This document shows, piece after piece, positions 46,161 through 63,645 of a DNA stretch of 64,000 bases. The first letter of the stretch is position 1. Each line of letters begins with the position of its first letter. The translations under genes and the position numbers were made by a program. Source of the stretch: Mesorhabditis belari (lineage: Eukaryota; Nematoda; Chromadorea; Rhabditida; Rhabditidae); contig CAUEEP010000733.1 in assembly GCA_958450365.1 (NCBI GenBank), positions 62,001 through 126,000 on the forward strand, read 5' to 3'. The notes beneath the pieces are model-generated. The model was not told the DNA's origin, did no database searches, and saw nothing but the letters and a program-made list of their open reading frames with translations.

Positions 46161-46872
46161 ATTTTATGCTAGAAATCGTGTGTTTCTATCGTATTTTTCA
46201 CGAATTTACAATCAATTCACACTTTGACTGAAGACAAGACAAAACTCTGAAAGGGAAAGTTCATAAAAGATGAATGTTTTTGGCTGAATCATCGATGAAA
46301 AATGAGGAGAAGATGGAGAAATATGCTACTTTTTAAAGAAAAATAATCAAAAAAAGCTTTCAACATTGATTTATTAAGGAAATTTAGTGAAAATTTTTGA
46401 TTTAATTGTGGTGAAAAATGATTGAGACTGGAAAAAGATTGTTTAAAGTTTGCTAATTTTTTTGATAAGTAGATAAAGTCTCTTCAAAAAGTGCAGATTG
46501 CGAATGCAGTTGAATGGATTTTAAAAAGTTCGCAAACTTTCCACTCCAATGCATCAATTGAAGTCCATTCGATGATCAAAAAGGACAAGAAAACAACAAT
46601 ATTTTTTGCCTCAGCTTTTCTTTATAATTTTGATTGGATTAAGGAAATTGTTGAGGTGTAAAAAGTAGAGAAAACGGGGCTTTCGATTTTAAAGTTTCTG
46701 TTTGCATTTGAGTATTTTAACGATAAGATAAGTTTAGCTTATATTTAGAGAACAAAACTAGTAAGTATAGATGGCTTGGAGATGGGAATTATCAGATTTT
46801 TTATGTCAAGTCAGCAGATCAAGTACAACCTTGGAAATCTTTCTTGATTTCTTACTTCTAGAATCTTTTTTC

Positions 46873-47081
46873 GGTACTTGTCGGTTATAAATCCACAAAG
46901 ACTCATCTCGGTTATGCAGCCCCATCCCCGAGTCTTCTCTGTTATCGATTTTCGTTCAACTGATCGACTGATCACTTCAGACGAGCACTCTACTTCACTG
47001 AACATAGTCACCCCTTACAAGTTGTCAGTTCCTTGCAACCGAGTTGAGTCTCTGTGGATGTATAACCGACAAGTACCCAAA
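46873..47081. mobile_element. GTTATACATCC-type MITE, copy 1
   Basis: About 209 bp bounded by 38-bp inverted repeats (GGTACTTGTCGGTTATAAAT then CCACAAAGACTCATCTCGG). The frames across it are repeated in the other copies and are not genes. The GTTATACATCC core recurs at the ends of the Merlin-type element at 50888-51450. Confidence 0.75.
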
Positions 47082-47224
47082 ATAAAACTTGAACTTCTGG
47101 CTTTTTATTGGTAAAGGTTTCAGAGCATTTGGAGCTACAATCACAAAGATATGTTCGTTTTAACGCGAGCATTTCAAAAAATCGATCCTACAACATTTTG
47201 GTGTCGATAGCCAAGTCTAATTCG
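47082..47224. repeat. spacer repeated in inverted orientation at 48302-48455
   Basis: This 143-bp segment between MITE copies 1 and 2 recurs as its reverse complement beside copy 3, still joined to the MITE end. The MITE plus spacer was therefore duplicated and inverted as one block. Confidence 0.8.
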
Positions 47225-47418
47225 GTTATACATCCACAAAGACTCATCTCGGTGAAGCAGCCCCATCCCCGAATCTTCTCTGTTATCGATTTTCGTTCGA
47301 CTGATCGACTGATCACTTCAGACGAGCACTCTACTTCAATGAACATAATCATCCCTCACAAGTTGTCAGCTCCTTGCAACCGAGTTGAGTCTCTGTGGAT
47401 GTATAACCGACAACTACC
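47221..47418. mobile_element. GTTATACATCC-type MITE, copy 2
   Basis: Same orientation and interior as copy 1 (CTGTTATCGATTTTCGTTC, CGACTGATCACTTCAGACGA), about 198 bp. Confidence 0.75.
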
Positions 47419-48086
47419 CTCTATTTTATCAGGATTATTTCAAAGCCAGTTTGGCAAGGTTTAAAGCCTAGCCTCTGGCCTTGCATAGCTTGTAAGCTGT
47501 ACTGAAGGCTGTAAACCTCTAGCCAATAAATAGACGCTGTAATGAAGAAAAATTTGCATAATAAATTGATTAATTGATACAAAACTAGTTTAAGAGCATC
47601 TTTTTAATGCATTTATCTACCGTACCGCTCCATTCGATGTACAAGCAGCGAGTTTCTCTCCCGTTCGATTAAAGGCTACTTTAAAAACACGACCCCTCTT
47701 CTTTATTTCCTATAACCGACAAGTATCCTTTTTTTTCTTTAGTATTTGATTATCTAATGAATTTCCGGGTTTTAAGTCTTCAATTTTAAAATCAAAATCG
47801 AAATTAGAATGATTTTTCGAAAGCCGACACTTTATCCCTATGATTCAGACTATAAGTAAAGGAAAATCTTTGAAACTACACTATAAAATCATTTCCATTA
47901 TTCGTAATAGATTAGAAAACATTATACAATCAGATAAACAATCAGATAAACATTATACATTAACAGAAAAACATTACATAAACATTAAACATTATTCACA
48001 TTATCTTTATTTTTTTTGAAAAGCTTTGAAGATGAACTTTCTTAAGACTAAAGTATTTGATAGGTTGTAAAATTGTTATGTCTGAA

Positions 48087-48300
48087 ACACTCAAAGAAAA
48101 GCGCTTTTTACAATGAACAGAATATAGAAAAAAGTTTGAATAGAACAAACAAAGAAATTGATTTCTTTTATTTCAAAGAATAATCAGAACAAATGATTTG
48201 ATTCGTTCTTTATCCCCAAAAATAATGCAGCAAATAATGGTTAATCAAATAATGCAGCAAAAAGATAAACTTGAAAATTTTCAACTTTTCATTCATAATG
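48087..48300. repeat. direct repeat unit 1 (partner 48722-48937)
   Basis: About 215 bp with GAACAAATGATTTGATTCGT and neighbours recur after the MITE block in the same orientation, so the MITE-spacer block is enclosed by a direct duplication. Confidence 0.75.
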
Positions 48301-48454
48301 TATAACCGAATTAGACTTGGCCATCGACACCAAAATGTTGTAGGATCGATTTTTTCAAAAAGCTAGCGTTAAAACGAACATATCTTTGTGATTGTAGCTC
48401 CAAATGCTCTGAAACCTTTACCAATAGAAAGCCAGAAGTTCAAGCTTTATTTTG

Positions 48455-48720
48455 GGTACTTGTCGGCTATAAATCCACAGAGACTCAACTCGGTTGCAAG
48501 GAGCTGACAACTTGTGAGGGATTATGTTCATTTGAAGTGATCAGTCGATCAGTTGAACGAAAATCGATAACAGAGAGGACTCGGACGAGGATGCTTAACG
48601 AAGATGAGTCTTTGTGGATGTAGAAGCGACAAGTACCGAAAAAAGATTCTAGAAGTAAGGGATGGGGCTGCTTAACCGAGATGAGTCTTTGTGGATGTAG
48701 AAGCGACAAGTACCGAAAAG
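48455..48720. mobile_element. GTTATACATCC-type MITE, copy 3 (inverted) plus partial copy
   Basis: Reverse-oriented copy at 48455-48642. A 60-bp tail containing only one end (GATGAGTCTTTGTGGATGTA) is repeated at about 48660-48718. Internal sequence has diverged and part is lost. Confidence 0.7.
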
Positions 48721-48721
48721 A

Positions 48722-48937
48722 CACTCAAAGAAAAGTGACTTTTACAATGAACAAAATATAGACAAAAGTTTGAATAGAACAAACAAAGCTCCATTGATTT
48801 CTTTTATTTCAAATACTAATCAGAACAAATGATTTGATTCGTTCTTTATCCCCAAAAAAGATTTGTAAGAAATGGTTAATCAAATAATGCAACAAAAAGA
48901 TTAAAACTTGAAATTTTTCAACTTTTCATTCATAAAG
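48722..48937. repeat. direct repeat unit 2 (partner 48087-48300)
   Basis: Same orientation as unit 1, with scattered substitutions and small indels. Confidence 0.75.
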
Positions 48938-49016
48938 AAATTATTCATAGGATTAAGAAAATGGAGAAATCCTTAAGATTTCAAAAATCTTTTGATTTTT
49001 CTAGGAAATAAAGAAA

Positions 49017-49575
49017 CAGGAAACTTTTTAATATTTGATCGAAATGAAAAAGATCTAGCTACAATTTTTCTTCTTTTATGGATATTCTCGATGAATTAAA
49101 CGACTAGATGTTGTCAGGTACAAAATTTTGAAGAGAAGTTTAAAGATATTAAAGAAAAGCATAAGGAAATTGCAGTGAATATAGTAAATCAAAGTTTGAA
49201 AGACTTTCTAGAATGCTGAATGTTTTTTTATTGAACAGGGTTAGCAACATTTGGTCCTTTAATTCATCGAGAATATCCATAAAAGAAGAAAAATTGTAGC
49301 TACCGTAAATACTGTAATAGTACCCCGTCCCCCATAATGACGGTGCGGAGCGTTGCGTAGTCTAGCTTTGAACGAGTTTTTCTCGACACTGGTTTAAGCT
49401 ACCATGCGCGCTTAGGTATCAAAAAATAGCTGAAATTGAGGGCTATTTTTTGATACCAAAGACCCAGGGTTAGCAACATTTGGTCCTTTAATTCATCGAG
49501 AATATCCATAAAAGAAGAAAACTTGTAGCTAGATCTTTTTCATTTCGATCAAATATTAAAAAGTTTCCTGTTTCT
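49017..49575. repeat. nested inverted and direct duplications
   Basis: About 90 bp at 49017-49105 recur in inverted orientation at 49480-49572 (ATGGATATTCTCGATGAATT and neighbours). A 64-bp part is also present as a direct repeat at 49238-49301 and 49466-49530. Between these lies a distinct GC-richer insert (49303-49460) starting ACCGTAAATACTGTAATAGT and ending in a short hairpin (GGTATCAAAAAATAGC and its inverse). Confidence 0.8.
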
Positions 49576-49644
49576 TCATAGGTTAGGTTAGCAAAATATT
49601 CAAGTTGTCAAATGAATTGCTTTTAACTTCGTTTGTTCTGGAAT

Positions 49645-50190
49645 TAAAGGGAAATTGAGTGAAACGAATTGATTTGGGTTGGGTTGATCTGAAAATTTTG
49701 AACCCAGCTACTCGTAACTTGGATTATAACCCTTGGGTTTGGTTGAAAGTACAAAAATATGATAATAATATAGCAATAAAATTAAAGATGATTATTGTAA
49801 GAAGAATAGAATTGTAAGAAAGAAGGATGGACTTTGATGTAGCTCTAGCTGGTGTAGTTCATCGAATGCTCAATGTCTTCTTAAAGTAAAAATTTACAAG
49901 TCAAGCTAAACGAATTGCTTTTAATTTGGCTTAAAGCCTTGATTTGGTCTGGAATTAAAAGGAAATTGAGTAAAACGAATTGGCTTGGGTTGGGTTGGTC
50001 TGAAAATTTTGAACCCAGCTACTAGTAACTTGGATAACTAGCTACTAGTAACATGGATAACTAACTTGGATAACTAGAACCCAGCTACTAGTAACTACTA
50101 GTAACTAGTAACCCTTGGGTTCGGTTGAAAGTACAAAAAGATGATAATAATATAACAATAAATTTAAAGATGATTATTGTAAGAAGAATA
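49645..50190. repeat. direct duplication with an expanded CTACTAGTAA array
   Basis: Segments 49645-49810 and 49960-50190 are copies (TTGGGTTGGGTTGATCTGAA, CCCTTGGGTTTGGTTGAAAG). The second has an internal expansion of AACCCAGCTACTAGTAACTTGGATAACT-like units. Confidence 0.8.
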
Positions 50191-50887
50191 GACTTCGATG
50201 TAGCTGTCTTAATAGTATTTTACCGGTTCTAGTATTGTTAAGCTCGATCAAAGTGATCAAAGGCTTAGACTTCGGCTTATCCGGGATTGATAAAAAGAGA
50301 ACAGTTGAAGACCATGACATCAGGTTTACTTTAAATGATAATAGAAAAGTTGTGAAGTCGATTTGTCGAAGGCGAAGTGCTAGCGATTTTCTGAAGTGAA
50401 GAAGTGAAGCTGCTTGCGATTTTCCTATCTATTCAACTTCAATTTTGAAATAACAAAATGCAAAAGCGAGAAATTCTTCGAACTAATCCATGTGATGATT
50501 AAGGATTTCTCATTGTTAATCTTTCTTTTCTCACTTTGGTTAACATTTTGAAAGGATTTCATTCTCGGGATTTCTCTCTCGATAATCCCATCAATATTTC
50601 TCAAATCTCTTCAAAATATTGGCTTCATGTTATTCCTTATTTTTCAGAGATTATCTCGTTTCCTTGTCTCTTGGTACACATTTATGAATATCAAGAAGAA
50701 GTCGAGAATTCCCATGAATTATTCTGATCACATTGTACAAATAAGTTTTGGCTAGACTGTAGAAATCTCTTTGAGAAGTTGGGAAAGTTCTTGCAAAGCA
50801 GAGGGACAAATTCAAATTGAAGCTATTCATTCGATCTGACTTTACTTTTCAAATAGACTTTACACTAAAATTCTCGATCCTTTTCCG

Positions 50888-51450
50888 TTATACATCCGCA
50901 AAAATAAACCCCGGAGCATTTCCGTTATACATCCGCCAAATTTGCATCCTTCTGGTCGAGGTGGTCAACCGCTCGGCCAAGAGGCATCTATTGGAAGCGA
51001 TGATTGAACACATCGAGCCGGGAACCCAAATTTACTCCGATTGCTGGCGAGGATACAACAAGAATAGAATTGTAAGAAAGATGGAGGAAGCCGGCTAAGA
51101 AACAGATGGAAGAAGCCGGCTTTACCTACGCTCAAGTCAACCACAAGTACAACTTCCTGAATCCGGATGACTCTGTTATTCACATGCAGACGATCGAGGG
51201 TCGATGGGGATCTGCCAAATGTAGAAAAAAGAAGCATCGCGGCACGGCGCGCCATTTCCTATCGAGCTACCTCGCTGAATTCATGGTCAAGAAGTGGTAA
51301 AGGACGATTTCTACGAATGGGTTTTGCAACAAATTGCTACGGCATCAATTTCTCATTCATCTTATTTTGATGTTTATTTTTGATTTTGATTAAATTGATC
51401 GATTTTTGATTATTAAATAATCAAGGGTTATTTTTGCGGATGTATAACAA
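50888..51450 (+). mobile_element. Merlin-type (IS1595/ISXO2-like) DNA transposon remnant
   Basis: Ends GTTATACATCCGCAAAAATA (50888) and its inverse (to about 51447) form clear inverted repeats of over 20 bp. A second copy of the left end follows at 50919. Inside, the plus strand encodes the C-terminal half of an IS1595-type transposase: LVEVVNRSAKRHLLEAMIEH, QIYSDCWRGYNK (catalytic Asp region), then after a short duplication and stop, QVNHKYNFLNPDDSVIHMQT and IEGRWGSAK (Glu region). A duplicated KMEEAG segment at 51079-51119 introduces the stop. The N-terminal half is missing, so the element is defective. Confidence 0.8.
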
Positions 51451-51454
51451 AAAA

Positions 51455-53260
51455 GTAGCAAATTATCAAACTCTTGAAGCCCCTTCACTTGAAAGCAATA
51501 AAGCAGATCTTTAAGCATATCTTTGGGCAATTACTTCTTCAAAAAAATTGCCTAATCAGTCACTAAAGTGGCGCACAATTATGATGGGTTTTTCGGCTCT
51601 AACTCGACGCCCGATCATTCAATTCTCCTAATTACATATTTATATGTAATTTCAAGTCAATTTCTGTGGTAAATTTCGATTTTTAGTTTAGAAACACAGT
51701 GTTACACTTTTTATAGTACTCTGAAGTTCAGTGGTGCCAACTTCTCAACAGATTGTTGTTTGACAGGATTGTTAAACTCTCGAATTGCCGACTTCTCCGC
51801 CACCATGTACGAAATGTTGCTATGCCACCATGTACGAAATGTTGCTTTCTATGTTGTTTTTTAAACTTTAAACTTTAAAATATTTTTCAGGATGAAGTTT
51901 TCGTGCATGATGGGAAACTGTTTCTATCGAAAAGATCGTAAAGGGGATTTTCGAAAACACTGCATGTGAAAGCATTCAACCATTGAGTTCAGCAATTTTA
52001 TTTTACCTTTTAGCCCAAATTTGACGTGTCAGCGAGGTCTGATTTGTCGAAATTCGGAATCTACGCATACGATTCCCTTCTATGAAAACATTTTTGAAGC
52101 TCTACGGCCTTTCCTAAGGCCTAATTTTATTTTACCACGCTCAATGCCCCATTTTTTTAGCAAAGAACTATTATGGTATAAGGAAAATAATGATTAATTC
52201 GAAAAATTCAAATTTATTTTCAAATTTTCATTAAAAACATTAAATTTTCACCTTTTGTTGTTGTTTCTTCATATGTTCATTGATAAAATTGATTTCAGAC
52301 ATTAAAAGTCTTTCATCTACCATCTAAAATCACAAAACAAAGCAATCAATTCAATAAATTAAATAAAGCAACTTAAATTTGGTTAAAAAAAATCGCAGCA
52401 TCGCTAGAAGACAAAGTTCTCAGCAGAAACAACTAAAGAATAGAATAGAATAAAAATAGCTAAAGTTGCAAAAATGCGGATTACGGTACTCAGTTCATTT
52501 TAGTGCGCGGCCCCAAAATGTTTTCCCGGAAAATGCTTCCCAAGTCCTCTCCTCTCTCCATCTCCTCTCTCCATCCTCTCCTCTCTCTCCGATCGATTGG
52601 GAAAACCGAAGGGAAACCCTTGTATCTGTCCTTCTCTTGCCCCTACTCCCCTACTCCTTTCTTTCCCCCTCTCTTTCCTCCACTCCCCTTTCTTTCCCCT
52701 TTTCTCTTCCAATCCAGTTCTATCTTGTCTTTCCCTCCTTTCTTTACCCCATTCCCTCCACTCTCTTAGAATAATCCTAACAATAAGTTTTTTAGATCTT
52801 TTTTAGTTTTTATTGCAAAATGATATTCCAGGCTCATCACCACGAAAATTTCACCATTCTGTAGTACCGTGAAGAAACATCGCACGTGTAAGGAAATTAA
52901 ATTGATTGGAATGGAAATTGATTAGGAAATAATATTTTCATATATTTATATTTACTATAGAGTCTTTAGAGAACATTTTCAAAAATTTTCTCAGCTAATC
53001 TAAAAAAATTTGTCCATCTGGCCGTACTCCCCTTTTTCACGCTTCTTTTGATAAATCGATAATGGGAAAAAAAAGTCGGAAAGTAGTAATTTTTTTTAGG
53101 TTTTATAGCATTTTGTTATCTTGTTAAAAAGATTGTTAAAACTTTTGTGTAAAGCAAAGTAGCAATATTTCTCTTAATAGTAGATATATTAACGGATTTA
53201 TAGAATGAATTAGATAGATAAGATACATCTGCTATTAGTTATTAGTTATATAATTTTTTT
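51455..53260. other. intergenic, upstream of cullin-3; CT-rich tract 52540-52770
   Basis: No gene is supported. A pyrimidine-rich plus-strand tract (CTCTCC units) at 52540-52770 follows a short GC-rich stretch and lies about 500 bp before the cullin-3 start, so it may be promoter or 5' leader sequence. A 25-bp phrase (GCCACCATGTACGAAATGTT) is repeated at 51800 and 51824. Confidence 0.4.
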
Positions 53261-53267
53261 CAGGGTG

Positions 53268-59016
<5,749 letters not shown>

Positions 59017-59524
59017 ACCTATCTATGAAAAACCTATGAATCGACACATTCTTGAAATTTACAAAAATTCCAAATCTTTATTTCTTACTTTTTCTGATTG
59101 AAATAGGACATACTCATTTTTCCCTTTTCTCAACTATGAGGCAATGTGATTTCAAATTCACGTGTGGTCAATGCAAATATTTTTCTTGTGTCAAAACGAA
59201 ATCCAGAAAACCCTTTTTGAAAATTTGATCATTCAAAAGACGAGGTTATAGTAGAAACTTTTCTTGTTCCCCGTTTTTGATCGTAAACACAGGTACTAAA
59301 AATTCGTTCTTTGTTTTGCAGAATGTTGGTTGATATTTTGTAGTTTCTAATAAATCCCCATTTGGAGGTTTTCTAGATTTTTAAAAGTTTACCCACATTT
59401 TAAACTCGAAGATATAAAACGAACAAAAAAATGTATCACACATAAACATTGAAGACGCTTAGAATCATTACACAAAACCATTGGAAGTTCAATTAAAATA
59501 GAACCTGTATTTATCGTTAATTCA

Positions 59525-61318
59525 TTATTCAGTTTCCATGTGATCATTGCTGTTAGCTCCATCAGTGCGGCTTTCTAAAGCCAAAATTATGGGTTCATGA
59601 CACAACTCTAACCTTGTTTGATTTCTCGATCAGCATATCCCAATTCAGCTGCGGTGAGAGCATTGGCAAGCTCAAGGGCATCTAAAATGAAAAATTAGTA
59701 AGCTTTAAACACACTTTAAAATAAATAATAATGTACAGCCAAAGCCTACCTCCAGAATTTGAAGCATTCACAACGTTTTCAGGAAGACCAAATTGCTGCA
59801 GCACGGATCCAATTTGCCCGGAGTTGATAGCGTAAGTGATGGAACGAACGGCATTCTGGAATTCCGGACGGCGAGTCGTAGTCTCTACTTCTTCCGTAAG
59901 CAAGACTTTTTGGTCGGACCCTTCTTGATACTCGATAGTCTTGTCCATGAAACGATCTGAACCATTTAGCGTCAAACTATCAAATCACAGCGTTACCTTT
60001 ATTTTTCTTGATTGCTTCGAGCACTTTCGGATCCTTAAACACTTCGTTGAAATCGCAAACATCATGACCGCTTGTCGAAGTTTCAGCTAAATATTCCAAT
60101 GAAATTACTAGTCAATCTTAATAGCCATACAATTTTCCGATTTGAGTGGATTTTGAGCGCGGTTTTGTGCTGAACCGTTAGACAAGTCTTCACTCAAGCC
60201 AAGAAGATTTTCGAATGGATTGTGACGAGACTAAAAATAAAACAATACAAAATCCATAAAGATGATGACCGTTATTTGTGCAAGCATTTGGCGAAGATCC
60301 TCAGCGTTGTACCGGTCCAACCCTAAGACGCGACGACTTCGATCTGTTGGGTTTTGCGGCGTCCAAAGAGAGTCCAAGGCAACCGGCGTGCGTGGTGGTG
60401 ATCCGCTGGCACCGGCACGCTGTGAACGTTGAATTGAGGAGAACAAGTCGCTGGTGTCATTGCTGATCAAAGCATTCACCTAAACAAAAACTGTATTGTC
60501 GCTTTTAAAATTTTAGCGTATAAAAATTTAACGCCCAAGTAACTCAACATTGCATTGATTCTAGTCAGTTTTTCAAAAAGTCGACCTTTTTAACCAAATC
60601 CTTATCACTGTTTGGGGTTCCATCTTGAATCCAGAATACACGTCGCTCTTGAGTCGAGCGGAACTTCACCATGTAAACTTTGCCGTCGGTGCACTCAGTC
60701 ACGTTCATGAAAATGGCATCACCGGTGAGCAGAATCAAGTCCTAAAGAGACTTAGAATACACAAAGTTTTAAATTCGTACATCCTCAATGACGTTACTAG
60801 ACAGATTCTTCCATTGCAAATGCGCGTAACCATCGTCCGTCTTCCGAACCTTCAAGAGACCTCGTACTACCTCAGGCTCAACCTGAATAAAAACTTTATT
60901 AAAGAATAACTAAAGTTCATAGAATTAACTCAAAGCATATTGACAGACACCTTTGACCACTTATCTCTCCCTGAGGCTTCAAAATTTCAAGACTAATCTA
61001 GACAAGACCAGTTTAGGTTCAAATTAAACTACCCTATTTCGGTGCAAGAATCACTTGAAAACAATTCAAAATACAGAAAAGGCACATCCCAAAGCCGCTC
61101 CATAGATAAACGAATCACCCCAGTAGGTTTAATCAATGCTTCCGTTACATTTGAAAATCGCGCTGCCAGCTTATTTTCCAAGTTTCAAGAAAAATAAAGC
61201 AAAACCTTACTTTCCAGAAGCCTTCTTTTGGTCCCGGTGTCAACTTTGCGCGTCCGGCCTTGATTTGTACTTCATTTCTTCCATTCGCGTGAGCCTTTGG
61301 AGCGGTAGAGAACATCAT
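59525..61318 (-). CDS. rpn-13: proteasomal ubiquitin receptor Rpn13/ADRM1
   Basis: Nine minus-strand exons: 61318-61211, 60882-60781, 60741-60586, 60479-60270, 60230-60131, 60086-59997, 59956-59750, 59681-59613, 59574-59525. Total 363 residues. The N-terminal Pru domain (about 15-125) binds ubiquitin and docks on Rpn2: VQIKAGRAKLTPGPKEGFWK, LLKVRKTDDGYAHLQWKN, DDAIF-type strand GDAIFMNVTE, VYMVKFRSTQERRVFWIQD. A serine/proline-rich linker follows, then the DEUBAD domain (about 240-345; ITYAINSGQIGSVLQQFGLP, DALELANALTAAE) that binds and activates the deubiquitinase UCH37. The tail is acidic and ends NDHMETE. An acceptor-like TTTTAG lies 5 bp before the ATG, compatible with a 5' UTR intron or spliced leader. 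Its 3' end faces the 3' end of cullin-3 about 510 bp away. Confidence 0.93.
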
Positions 61319-62558
61319 GGTGCTAAAACAGAAAAATTATCAATGATTTAACAAGCAAACAAAGAAAGAGAACAATTTTAAACTTTTAGTGAGAGAAAGT
61401 AGAAAAAAAATGAATGAAGCGAAAAGATTTCTCTCCAAATTTTCTACAGTAGACTTGAATGATGGTTTTTAGAAAATACGACGAAATTGCTTTCATTGTT
61501 ATTTTTTGCTGTTGTTTAAAACCGGAAAGCAGACTAATTAGGTAATAAAACTTTCTACTTTTTTTCCACGGAACCCTTTTATCTCCTTTATGCAAATTTG
61601 TTTCTGTATAGCCGCGCGTGTGGCATAAGAAAAGGCGGCGATATTCGGCCAGAAAAAAGAGCTCCGCCCATGTTTTTGCACACGATCATCACCCAGATGT
61701 GAGATCGGGATTGTATGCTGATTTTTATGGAGTTAAATATTTAATTTTTGTATCCCAAACTCTTTCATTTCTTCAACAAGCAAGAGCTGGCTTTTTGAAA
61801 GCCCTGAAAGCTCTTGGCTATAATAACTTTGATATTCAGTTAATGGTGTTCTTCAAATTTCCAATTCTCTTTCTAATAGCTTTAGAATTTAAAAGAGTAA
61901 CCTGCAAGTATTTCACTTTTCCTTTGTTACAGTAGGATTCTATTTTTTGCTCATTGTTTTTTATGCCGAATTCGATCCCTTGAAAGGGGTCGAAGAACGC
62001 ATCTTCAAAGCATTTCGGATCACTTTAAGCGACAGCGACACATTTTAAGCGTGTTTGCTGTAATTTCTCCTCTCAATTCTCCTTGGGGTCATCTCTATCT
62101 GTGACCATTTCCCCTTCCCTATGGAATTCGATCTCCGATTTCACGGTTCGCGATGGGAGATCGAGTAACACAACGACTGTTCATCTTCCCGCGACTCAAC
62201 ACACATAGTTAAGCGATAGGGGATAAGCTCGGACAATTGCATTTTAGCTCTTATTCAAAAGAAACTCAGTGTGCAATAATTTCGATAAGTCTGAATTTGA
62301 TTTGCTTTCATGTGTGATTGAATTTTATCCGTGAAATCAACTAGGCAGTATGATTTAGCTACAATTTTTGTCAAACTCCTTCTGTGTGCTGATTACTTCT
62401 ATTAAACTTTTTGATAAGGTATTTCTTATGTTAAGCTTTTTGATCAGGTGTTAAGCCAAGCCTCAAAATCTAAAGCTTATTTAGTTTGACTTGGCTAGCC
62501 ATCGCTTTTACTTTTAGAATATTCCATTTTGACCATTCAATCTTGACCAAAAATCTAT
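61319..62558. other. upstream region of rpn-13, no supported gene
   Basis: A plus-strand frame (61618-61935) begins in a CG-richer patch, but its composition and lack of splice partners argue against a gene. This patch and a GC-richer stretch at 61960-62220 are the likeliest promoter regions for rpn-13 and the divergent hemicentin gene. Confidence 0.4.
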
Positions 62559-62559
62559 T

Positions 62560-62840
62560 TACCGTATTTCTTCCAATAGAAGAGCCCCCTTTACACGAAA
62601 TTTTTCATCTTTTCGGATCTGTCAACTCTCGAATAGTAAAATACTCAACTTTTTGAAGAATTCCAAAGTCTTTAAATAATAGTTATAGACTAAAAAAGCT
62701 TAATGACGTCGAAAACCGGATGAAAATCCAACAAAAACAGCCATTTTGAAAATTTGGGTATACTAGCTAGGGCACGAAAAAGAATTTTAGAGGGACATTT
62801 AAAAATAGAAGAGCCGGTTCCTATTAGAATGTTTACGGTA
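62560..62840. repeat. TA-flanked MITE upstream of the hemicentin gene
   Basis: Left end TACCGTATTTCTTCCAATAG and right end (inverse) TACCGTAAACATTCTAATAG with AGAAGAGCC following on both sides. Termini resemble the palindrome at 7308-7594. The interior has diverged and has no coding capacity. Confidence 0.65.
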
Positions 62841-62841
62841 T

Positions 62842-63645
62842 TTGAATACACCAGACAAAAAACGATGCACAAATTGCACATTCTTTTCAGCGACATTTAC
62901 GCTTTTTTTCATTTTGATTTCTCACTCCCTTTCTTTAAAAAGGATTAGGGGTGAAAGTTTATCATGAAAAATGGGTCTTTTCAAAGGATCACCTGTTTAT
63001 CCGAGGGTTGGCCTCCTTCCCCACCCCAATTTCCAAATTCTTCCAAGCTTCGTTACTCAACCCCTTGTGTTATCTGATTGTATAGCAATGACCAAACACA
63101 TACTGAAAAGCACTCGTACTCTGTTAAAAAAGAGACCAGGCCAACTGGTGGTGTGTGAAACAAATGCCGACCCACATCTGATCGGATCGATTCGCTTTTT
63201 GTTCTTCTTTTCCTGGGTCTCCCAAATGCTTTTTGGAAAGGAGAGGACCTGGCGAAAATCGGAGTGCAAAATTAATGACCCTCACATGCGTGAAAGATCT
63301 CTTTGGGCCACAATAGTTGGAGGAGAGGAAAAAGAGAAGACAATCACACAACCTACAGACAAGTGTCCTCTTCACTCCGACATATAGAGAAGTTCTCACA
63401 TTCAGCTTGGATATTATAGGCTAAATAGCGTTAGCTTAAGGAACTTGTATTTTCAAATATCAAATCAATTCTAAAATGAATGCTTCTCTTCCCAGTTTCT
63501 TCAGAGTCCTTTGCTTTCTTTGTTTAGCTTTAATATTTTACCAAAATTCACAAAATCTTTATTTTCTAAAAGAATTGTTTTAATCTTTTCAGCAAGATAT
63601 CCAATAAAGGTGATCATCGGCTTGCCGAATCGAACACAATCAAAG
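62842..63645. other. upstream region of the hemicentin-like gene
   Basis: A 138-codon plus-strand frame (62971-63387) and overlapping minus-strand frames show no domain or homologous-looking segment. I read this as non-coding flank. CTTTTCAG at 63584-63591 could be a 5' UTR splice or trans-splice acceptor for the gene at 63646. Confidence 0.4.

Noticed and set aside
46873..47464. 78- and 118-codon frames with a shared peptide
   Set aside because: The shared peptide comes from MITE copies 1 and 2; the frames start and stop within repeats and have no host-gene features.
52466..52806. Serine/leucine/proline-rich frames in the CT-rich tract
   Set aside because: Simple pyrimidine-rich sequence opens all three frames; no domain.
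62971..63387. 138-codon plus-strand frame upstream of the hemicentin-like gene
   Set aside because: No recognisable domain or hydrophobic pattern, competing minus-strand frames over the same bases, and a promoter-like position.
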